A DNA stretch of 12,847 nt. Source: an uncultured Anaerococcus sp. (GTDB lineage Bacteria > Bacillota > Clostridia > Tissierellales > Peptoniphilaceae). Positions within the stretch are counted from its first letter, which is position 1; the number at the start of each line of letters is the position of its first letter. The stretch lies in the NCBI RefSeq assembly GCF_947253225.1, contig NZ_CAMXYR010000045.1, positions 1 to 12,847 on the forward strand, written 5' to 3'. Positions 6,589 to 12,847 of the stretch are shown here, in pieces. The notes beneath the pieces are model-generated. The model saw nothing but the letters and a program-made list of their open reading frames with translations. It had not been told where the DNA came from and searched no databases. A program made the position numbers and the translations under genes.

Positions 6589-7608
6589 ATGATTAAAATT
6601 ATTATTGCCATAGCGATGTTCTTGTTTTTGATATTAATTCATGAATTTGGACATTTTATTGTGGCTAAGTTATCTGGGATAAGGGTAAATGAGTTTGCCA
6701 TAGGAATGGGACCTGCCTTTTATTCCAAGCAAAAGGGCGAGACCCTTTATTCTTTGAGAATGATTCCCATGGGTGGTTATTGTGCCATGGAAGGGGAGGA
6801 AGAGGAAAGTTCTGATCCGAGAAGTTACGATAGGGCAAGGCCTATAAGCAAGTTTCTTACTATTCTTGCAGGTCCTATGATGAACTTGATTTTAGCAAGT
6901 GTAATATTTTTTGTGGTTGGTCTTAATACTGGAGTTACCACAACTAGCATAGGAAATTTCACTGACAATTCTCCAGCTAAGCAAGCAGGCATGGAAATAG
7001 GAGATGAGGTTGTTGAAGTAAACCATACAAAGATAGAGAAGTTTTCTGAAATATCTGCCATAGTTAATGCTTATTATAAGGATAGTGATATTAAAGAAAA
7101 AATTGATGTTAAGGTTTATAGGAAGAGTTCTGGCAAGGAAATGACATTTTCTATTGCACCACAAAAAGAAAATGGTAATGTATTTTTCGGAGTAGAATCT
7201 CAACTTAGAAAAGCAGGAGTATTGGAAGCTATAAAGCTAGGCCTTGTGGAAACTATTAAAAATATCATCATGATTTTTGTGATTTTAGGTAGGCTATTTA
7301 CTGGTAAAATCGCCTTATCAGCCTTATCTGGTCCTGTAGGAGTTGTAAAAGAGTTAGGCAATCAAGCACAAAATGGTCTTATGAGTCTTTTGTACTTTTT
7401 AGGATATATTAGTGTAAACCTCGGAGTTTTCAATCTCCTTCCAATACCAGCCCTAGATGGGTCAAAGCTTGTTTGTGCCATCTATGAGATGCTAACAGGA
7501 AAGACAGTTAATAAAAAAATCGAAGAAAAAGTTACTATAGGTGGTTTTGTCGTTCTAATCGGCTTAATCATACTAATTTCTATTAAAGATATTATTTCAT
7601 TATTCTAA
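6589..7608 (+). CDS. rseP: RseP/RasP site-2 intramembrane zinc metalloprotease
   Basis: A membrane-embedded protease that cuts transmembrane substrates such as anti-sigma factors and signal peptide remnants. The start is taken as the ATG at 6589 (339 aa), five bases after AAGGAG (6578-6583); the TTG at 6586 is too close to that site. Residues 2-27 form the first membrane helix and contain the zinc motif HEFGH at 18-22. GPMMN near 95-99 begins the second helix, one PDZ domain covers about 118-190, and NLLPIPALDG at 282-291 carries the third zinc ligand (Asp). After that Asp-Gly the usual GGR/GGH reads GSK. A last helix lies at about 317-336. One PDZ domain is normal for the Gram-positive RasP type. 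Its substrate cannot be told from the neighbours. Confidence 0.95.
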   Translation: MIKIIIAIAMFLFLILIHEFGHFIVAKLSGIRVNEFAIGMGPAFYSKQKGETLYSLRMIPMGGYCAMEGEEEESSDPRSYDRARPISKFLTILAGPMMNLILASVIFFVVGLNTGVTTTSIGNFTDNSPAKQAGMEIGDEVVEVNHTKIEKFSEISAIVNAYYKDSDIKEKIDVKVYRKSSGKEMTFSIAPQKENGNVFFGVESQLRKAGVLEAIKLGLVETIKNIIMIFVILGRLFTGKIALSALSGPVGVVKELGNQAQNGLMSLLYFLGYISVNLGVFNLLPIPALDGSKLVCAIYEMLTGKTVNKKIEEKVTIGGFVVLIGLIILISIKDIISLF

Positions 7609-7618
7609 AGGAGAAAAA

Positions 7619-8680
7619 ATGAGAAAGAAAACTAAGAAGATTTATGTAGGAGACGTTGCAGTTGGAGGTAACTCTCCTATTTCTGTTCAATCAATGACAA
7701 CAGCTAAGACAAGCGATGTTGATGCAGTTGTTGAGCAAATTAATGCTCTTGAAGAAGCAGGTTGTGATATAGCAAGGTCTGCTATAAATTCTATTGAAGA
7801 TGCTAAGGCAATTGGGGAAATTAAGAAAAGAACGAACCTTCCCCTAGTGGCCGATATCCAATTTGATTATAAGCTTGCTCTAGCTGCTGTAGAAAATGGA
7901 TGCGATTGTCTAAGATACAATCCTGGAAATATTGGTGGCTCTGATAAGGTTAAGCTTCTTGTTGAAAAATGCAAGGAGAAAAAAATTCCTATAAGAATTG
8001 GAGTAAATTCTGGTTCGATTTCAAGAAAAGTTGTAGACAGGTTTGGAGGAGTAAATGCCGATTCACTTGTGGCGTCTGCTCTTGAGGAGGTTAAAATCCT
8101 CGAAGATCTTGATTTTTACGATATAAAAATTTCTGTAAAATCATCTGATGTTAATACAATGATAGATGCCTATAGGAAACTATCTGAAGCTGTAGACTAC
8201 CCTCTCCACTTAGGGGTTACAGAAGCAGGTCCTCTCTACCAAGCCCTTGTTAAATCGTCAATAGGAATTGGTTCGCTTTTAAAAGATGGGATTGGAGATA
8301 CAATCAGAGTTTCTATAACAGGTGATATCTTAGAAGAGGTTAAGGCAGGAAAGGCAATCCTCAAGGCTCTTAACCTAAGACGTGATGGTCTTGATATTGT
8401 ATCATGTCCAACTTGTTCAAGAACAACAGTCGACCTTCCAAGTATTGTAAAGGAAGTTGAGGAAAAAACTGGAGGCCTTGACATATCATCAAAGGTTGCG
8501 ATTATGGGTTGCCCTGTAAATGGACCTGGAGAAAGCAAGGAAGCAGATTATGGTATTTCAGCTGCCAATGGAATGGGATTTTTGTTTAAGGATGGAAAGA
8601 CAATTAAGAAAGTCAAGGAAGAAGAAATTGTAGATACCTTGATAGAAGTTTTGCAAGAAAGTAAAGAAAATGAAAATTGA
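7619..8680 (+). CDS. ispG: IspG (GcpE), 4-hydroxy-3-methylbut-2-enyl diphosphate synthase
   Basis: A [4Fe-4S] enzyme of the MEP isoprenoid pathway; it converts methylerythritol cyclodiphosphate to HMBPP with reduced ferredoxin or flavodoxin. The 353 aa protein is the usual bacterial length. A TIM barrel fills residues 5-240, with VQSMTT at 23-28, NPGNIGG at 101-107 and GVTEAG at 199-204. The iron-sulfur domain has Cys263 and Cys266 (CPTCSR), Cys298 and Glu305 (GCPVNGPGE). Two barrel motifs differ from the E. coli form I recall: ADIHFD is ADIQFD (Gln81), and RVSV is RSAI (53-56). The loop after TEAG is also unusual (PLYQAL). AAAGGAG overlaps the rseP stop, five bases before the ATG. The gene overlaps polC by 11 bases. 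Family identity is secure; whether it has normal activity is open. Confidence 0.93.
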   Translation: MRKKTKKIYVGDVAVGGNSPISVQSMTTAKTSDVDAVVEQINALEEAGCDIARSAINSIEDAKAIGEIKKRTNLPLVADIQFDYKLALAAVENGCDCLRYNPGNIGGSDKVKLLVEKCKEKKIPIRIGVNSGSISRKVVDRFGGVNADSLVASALEEVKILEDLDFYDIKISVKSSDVNTMIDAYRKLSEAVDYPLHLGVTEAGPLYQALVKSSIGIGSLLKDGIGDTIRVSITGDILEEVKAGKAILKALNLRRDGLDIVSCPTCSRTTVDLPSIVKEVEEKTGGLDISSKVAIMGCPVNGPGESKEADYGISAANGMGFLFKDGKTIKKVKEEEIVDTLIEVLQESKENEN

Positions 8681-11600
8681 TCTGGCAGATCTAATTGAAA
8701 TAGAAGCTGGTTTGTTTTTTGTAAGACAGGCAATCTATTACCAGAAAACTAATACCCTAAGCCTTGAAATTGAGGCTATGACCTATAATTTCACAAGAGA
8801 AGCAAGGGAGAAACTGTACGATTATTTTTTCTATACTAATCTGGAAATAAATATTTCAAGGACAGATGGTTCTTTAAGCGAAGAAAACAGTGAAGATGAA
8901 CCGATAGGTTGCGAAAATTTAGAAAAAAAGGGGGAAAAACCTGCTGAATATGAAGAAGAAAGCTATCAAGAAAAGTCCTCTACAGAAACTGAACTTCTTA
9001 TCAAGGAGAGGGAACAGAAGGTTCGTGATCAGATAGACTTGACTGTCCAAAGTATGCAAGAAGAAAAAAAGGAAGAAATCCTAGTTGAAAATATTAATTT
9101 TGGAAAAAAAATAAAAAATGATGTAATAAATATCAAGGATATCTATGAAAGAAAGGGCGTGGCAACTGCATTAATCGGAAAGGTGTACGGGCTTTCAATT
9201 TTTGAAACCAAACAAGGATATTTTATCTACACATTTGACCTTGAAGATAAGACGGATGCGATTTCTTGCAAGATATTTGCCAACCAAAAAAATAATTTCA
9301 AACTCCAACAATTCAAAAATGGATTAGAAGTTATGGTTGAAGGTGTCCTAAACTATGATGGATACGCTCACGAAGATGTTTTTACTGTTAATTCTATGGT
9401 AGATGCCATAATCTCTAAGAGACTTGATACTGCTCTTGATAAAAGAGTAGAGCTTGAAATACATACCAAGATGACCAACTTGGATGGATTTGTAGACAAC
9501 AAGGATTTAATCAAAACGCTCAAAGCGTGGAAGATGGATGCAGTTGGAATAACAGATACAGAGACCTTGCAGGCACTTCCTGACCTTTACGATGCCTTGG
9601 GCAAGGAAGGGATTAAGATGCTTCCAGGAGCTGAGCTTCTTTTGGTTGAAGATGATTTAAGAGTTCTAACCAACCTTTCAAATAAGGAAATTCCTGAAGT
9701 TAAAGATATAAAGGAGCAGACTTTTGTTGTTTTCGACTTAGAAACTACAGGCCTTTCCAAATACAAGGACAGGATAACAGAAATAGGTGCAGTAAGAGTT
9801 GAAAATGGGAGAATTACAGAAGAGTACAACCAACTCGTAAATCCTGAGATGGTTATTTCTGAAAAGATAACAGAAATAACGGGGATTACCAATGAAATGG
9901 TGGCAGATTGTCCTAAAATAGACGAAGCCTTGCCAGAATTTTTAAAATTTTGTGGAGATGCCATCCTAGTTGGTCAAAACACCGACTTCGATGTGGGCTT
10001 TGTAAGGGAAAATTGTTACAGGATGGGAATTGATTTTAACCCAATTTATCTTGATACCCTTCCAATGGCTAGGGCACTTTTTTCGGATATGAAGAAGTTC
10101 TCCCTAGATAAGATTGCAAGAAAACTAGAAATTCCAGCCTTTAACCACCATAGGGCAAGTGATGATGCAAGGGCAACTGCTCAAATATTTATCAAGATGT
10201 TTGATAGAATTATGGCTATGGAGGCAATTGATTTAATAAATATTAATAGCTTAGAAAGCCATTGGCCAAAAGCAAGACATGAGTATTTTTCAGCTACAGT
10301 TTATGCAAAAAACAAGGTCGGTCTAAAAAACCTCTACAAGCTTATTTCAGAATCTAGGATGAAATATTTCAATAACGAAGCTAAAACTCCATTATCAGTT
10401 CTCGAAAAATACAGGGAAGGGCTGATTGTCGGTTCAGGTGCTGATGAGGGCATGCTCTTTAACTACTTGATAAATAAGAGAAATACAAAAGATATAAATA
10501 AATTAAGAGATTTATTTGATTTTTACCAAGTTGCTCCACTCGATATTTTTGCCGATAGGGTCAAGGGGGGAAGACTTAGAGATTTTGACCAAGTTAGGGA
10601 AGTTAATAAAAAAATTGTGGATCTAGCTAAGCAAGATAATAAACTTGTTGTGGCAAGTGGAGCTGTAAGATACTTGGAAAAAGATGATTATATATTGAGA
10701 AATATCCTTCACAAGGGTCAATACTTCAATTATCATGAATCAGAACCCCTCTACTACCTCAGAACAACTAAGGAAATGATTGATGATTTTTCATATCTAA
10801 GTCCCCTTGACCAAGAGGATGTTGTAATAAGAAATCCCAAGAAAATAGTAGAGATGATTGAGGATGTACGACCTATACCAAAGGGAACTTTCCCACCTAA
10901 AATCGAAGGCTCAGACAAGGAACTTAGGGAAACTTGCTTTAAGAAAGCCCATTCGATATATGGCAACCCTCTTCCAAAAATCGTTGAGGATAGGCTTAAT
11001 CGTGAGCTAAACTCCATCATATCCAACGGCTATGCGGTTCTTTATATAATCGCTAAAAAACTTGTAGGTAAGTCTAACCAAGATGGTTACCTAGTTGGCT
11101 CTAGGGGTTCTGTTGGTTCATCTTTTGCAGCAACTATGGCTGATATCACAGAGGTTAATCCACTTTCTCCTCACTATATTTGTCCATCATGCAAGCACTC
11201 TGAGTTTTTTGAAGAGGACTTACTCGGATCTGGAATTGATTATCCAGATAAGACCTGCCCAAAATGTGGCACCATGATGAAAAAAGATGGACACAATATA
11301 CCATTCGAAGTTTTCCTCGGCTTTGAGGGAGATAAGGAGCCAGATATCGACTTAAACTTTGCTGGAGAATACCAACCAACAATTCACAAGTACACAGAAG
11401 AACTTTTTGGTGAAGGAAAGGTCTTTAGGGCTGGAACAATCGGTGCTATCCAAGACAATACTGCCTTTGGTTATATCAAAAAATATAGCGAGGACTACCA
11501 AGTTGAATTTACCAATGCCCAAGTTAGGAAAATTCAAAGGGGACTAAAGGATGTCAAAAGAACAACTGGTCAACACCCAGGAGGACTTATAGTTGTTCCA

Positions 11601-12776
11601 GATGACATAGAAATTTTTGATATCTGCCCAATCCAATATCCAGCAGACGATGGAAGTGGAGATATAAAAACAACTCACTTCACCTACAACATGATGCACG
11701 AAACTCTCCTAAAACTCGACCTTTTGGGTCACGATGTTCCTTCCATAATCAGAGCCCTCCAAGATTTGACAGGGACTAATCCCTTGGAAATCACCATGGG
11801 TGATCCAAAAGTTATGAAGATTTTCTCATCAACTGAAACCCTTGACATAAAACATGATTTTTCTAATAATGAGATTGGAACCCTAGGCATACCCGAATTT
11901 GGAACGAATTTTGTAAGAGGGATGCTCAAAGATACTTTTCCAACCAAGTTTTCAGAAATGACGAGGATTTCAGGTCTATCTCACGGAACAGACGTATGGC
12001 TAAATAACGCCCAAGACCTAGTTCGAAATGGAACTGCAAGCTTTGATGAGATAATATCAACCCGTGATGATATCATGAACGCCCTCATTCAACAAGGACT
12101 TGATAAGAAAAAATCCTTCTCCATAATGGAAACAGTCAGAAAGGGTAAGCCTTTATCTGACGAAATCCTTGACTATATGAGGGAGAACAAGGTTCCTGAA
12201 TGGTATATAGAATCTTGTCTAAAGATTCAGTATCTCTTCCCAAAGGCTCATGCTGTTGCCTATTGCTTGATGAGCTACAGGATTGCTTACTACAAGGTCT
12301 ACTATCCAGAAGCCTTTTATGCAACATATTTCAATACCAAAATTAACGACTTCAAATATTCTACAATCATAAAGGGACTAGAAAGTATCCAACAAGCACT
12401 AACAGAAGTTAAAGATAATTTTGACCTATCCCAGAGAGATAAGCAAGTTAGAACGGTTCTTGAAGTCGCAGAGGAGATGGCAGCAAGGGATATCAAATTA
12501 GAAAAGGCTGATATCTACAAATCTCACGCCAGCAAATTTCTCCTAAGTGAAAGGAAAGGATACATTCTACCTCCTCTCTCAGCAGTCGATGATGTGAGCG
12601 AAGCCATGGCTTACGACATAGTAAGGGAAAGGGAAAAGGGTGAATTTATATCAATAGAAGATTTGAAAGCAAGAACTTCCATCAACAAAAACGCCTTAAC
12701 TAGCCTAAAAAACTTTGGCATAATAGATGGTATCCAAGAAGAAAATCAAATGTCTCTATTTGATGGATTGTTTTAA
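8670..12776 (+). CDS. polC: DNA polymerase III PolC-type alpha subunit
   Basis: The replicative DNA polymerase of low-GC Gram-positives, with built-in proofreading. It is 1368 aa, about 70 shorter than B. subtilis PolC. In order: a short N-terminal domain (1-65), a Glu/Lys/Ser-rich linker (66-145), an OB fold (about 160-250), PHP part 1 (257-345), a DEDDh exonuclease (350-515: Asp356, Glu358, Asp441, His494, Asp499), PHP part 2 (520-735), then palm, fingers and C-terminus. A zinc site is formed by Cys838, Cys841, Cys863 and Cys866. Catalytic aspartates are Asp892, Asp894 and Asp1017; the 125-residue spacing matches the known Geobacillus enzyme as I recall it. The C-terminal NQMSLF (1359-1364) is a clamp-binding motif. 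Several PHP metal ligands are replaced: Glu263, Thr297, Ser541, Ala591 and Arg667 stand where the B. subtilis protein has His, His, His, Cys and His. The start at 8670 overlaps ispG and has only a weak AAAG-type site, so coupling is likely. Confidence 0.97.
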   Translation: MKIDLADLIEIEAGLFFVRQAIYYQKTNTLSLEIEAMTYNFTREAREKLYDYFFYTNLEINISRTDGSLSEENSEDEPIGCENLEKKGEKPAEYEEESYQEKSSTETELLIKEREQKVRDQIDLTVQSMQEEKKEEILVENINFGKKIKNDVINIKDIYERKGVATALIGKVYGLSIFETKQGYFIYTFDLEDKTDAISCKIFANQKNNFKLQQFKNGLEVMVEGVLNYDGYAHEDVFTVNSMVDAIISKRLDTALDKRVELEIHTKMTNLDGFVDNKDLIKTLKAWKMDAVGITDTETLQALPDLYDALGKEGIKMLPGAELLLVEDDLRVLTNLSNKEIPEVKDIKEQTFVVFDLETTGLSKYKDRITEIGAVRVENGRITEEYNQLVNPEMVISEKITEITGITNEMVADCPKIDEALPEFLKFCGDAILVGQNTDFDVGFVRENCYRMGIDFNPIYLDTLPMARALFSDMKKFSLDKIARKLEIPAFNHHRASDDARATAQIFIKMFDRIMAMEAIDLININSLESHWPKARHEYFSATVYAKNKVGLKNLYKLISESRMKYFNNEAKTPLSVLEKYREGLIVGSGADEGMLFNYLINKRNTKDINKLRDLFDFYQVAPLDIFADRVKGGRLRDFDQVREVNKKIVDLAKQDNKLVVASGAVRYLEKDDYILRNILHKGQYFNYHESEPLYYLRTTKEMIDDFSYLSPLDQEDVVIRNPKKIVEMIEDVRPIPKGTFPPKIEGSDKELRETCFKKAHSIYGNPLPKIVEDRLNRELNSIISNGYAVLYIIAKKLVGKSNQDGYLVGSRGSVGSSFAATMADITEVNPLSPHYICPSCKHSEFFEEDLLGSGIDYPDKTCPKCGTMMKKDGHNIPFEVFLGFEGDKEPDIDLNFAGEYQPTIHKYTEELFGEGKVFRAGTIGAIQDNTAFGYIKKYSEDYQVEFTNAQVRKIQRGLKDVKRTTGQHPGGLIVVPDDIEIFDICPIQYPADDGSGDIKTTHFTYNMMHETLLKLDLLGHDVPSIIRALQDLTGTNPLEITMGDPKVMKIFSSTETLDIKHDFSNNEIGTLGIPEFGTNFVRGMLKDTFPTKFSEMTRISGLSHGTDVWLNNAQDLVRNGTASFDEIISTRDDIMNALIQQGLDKKKSFSIMETVRKGKPLSDEILDYMRENKVPEWYIESCLKIQYLFPKAHAVAYCLMSYRIAYYKVYYPEAFYATYFNTKINDFKYSTIIKGLESIQQALTEVKDNFDLSQRDKQVRTVLEVAEEMAARDIKLEKADIYKSHASKFLLSERKGYILPPLSAVDDVSEAMAYDIVREREKGEFISIEDLKARTSINKNALTSLKNFGIIDGIQEENQMSLFDGLF

Positions 12777-12798
12777 GTAAAATACAGAGAAAATAATT

Positions 12799-12819
12799 AA
12801 AGAGCCGAAAGGCTCTTTT
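12799..12819 (+). terminator. Intrinsic terminator of the uppS-polC operon
   Basis: AAAGAGCC and GGCTCTTT form an eight-base perfect stem closed by a GAAA tetraloop, followed by TTACTTTT. It starts 23 bases after the polC stop codon. It separates polC from whatever follows; in many relatives rimP-nusA lies next. Confidence 0.92.
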
Positions 12820-12847
12820 ACTTTTGAGAAAAATAAAACCCACATTC

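Noticed and set aside
6892..7203. 103-codon open frame antisense to rseP
   Set aside because: It lies wholly opposite a well-supported gene, and its translation shows no recognisable domain. Its openness follows from the codon bias of the real gene.
8236..8538. 100-codon open frame antisense to ispG
   Set aside because: It is fully contained opposite conserved IspG sequence, including the iron-sulfur domain, with no independent support.
9587..9964. 125-codon open frame antisense to polC
   Set aside because: It is opposite the PHP and exonuclease coding region, has a low-complexity Ser/Ile-rich translation and no ribosome binding site that stands out, so it is a shadow of polC.
1..12847. CRISPR arrays, tRNA or rRNA genes, insertion sequences, prophage or toxin-antitoxin modules
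   Set aside because: I looked for regular repeats, transposase-like frames, terminal inverted repeats and small gene pairs and saw none. The window is compact housekeeping sequence.

Overview
This window is chromosomal core-genome sequence from a low-GC Gram-positive (Bacillota-type) bacterium. Three things point there: a PolC-type replicative polymerase, strong GGAG-type ribosome binding sites, and heavy use of AGA/AGG (Arg) and ATA (Ile) codons. The gene order uppS-cdsA-rseP-ispG-polC is the Bacillota/Clostridia envelope-isoprenoid-replication cluster with some usual members missing. An anaerobic coccus of the Peptoniphilaceae type (Anaerococcus/Peptoniphilus-like) is my best guess. That is inference from overall feel, not a match.

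Layout. (1) 1-221 is AT-rich with no convincing gene. (2) 222-3830, minus strand: a tight three-gene operon transcribed right to left, rluD-like pseudouridine synthase -> yifB/comM AAA+ ATPase -> compact GspE/PilB/ComGA-type pilus ATPase. The genes overlap by 17 bases and by 1 base. (3) 3831-4158 is a 328-base divergent intergenic region. It holds an extended -10 promoter for the minus operon, two palindromes just upstream of it, and a good promoter for the plus-strand gene. (4) 4159-4995, plus: an ExoIII-family AP endonuclease with its own promoter and an intrinsic terminator, so it is monocistronic. (5) 5108-12776, plus: the operon uppS-cdsA-rseP-ispG-polC, with overlapping or nearly abutting genes, ended by a strong hairpin terminator at 12799-12819.

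How the genes work together. UppS (polyprenyl carrier lipid), CdsA (CDP-diacylglycerol), RseP (intramembrane protease) and IspG (MEP isoprenoid pathway, upstream of the UppS substrates) serve envelope lipid supply and stress signalling. PolC is the main replicative polymerase. In the minus operon, a ComM-like branch-migration ATPase is co-translated with a pilus-assembly/DNA-uptake type ATPase, which suggests a link to natural transformation.

Most of the window is housekeeping, and I do not see an obvious new defence or mobile system. The points most worth a second look are: PolC has an apparently metal-dead PHP domain; IspG carries a changed active-site motif and dxr is absent from its usual slot; the comM-like and pilB-like genes are coupled without other pilus genes; and the minus operon promoter appears to start its transcript exactly on the A of the first ATG (leaderless mRNA).
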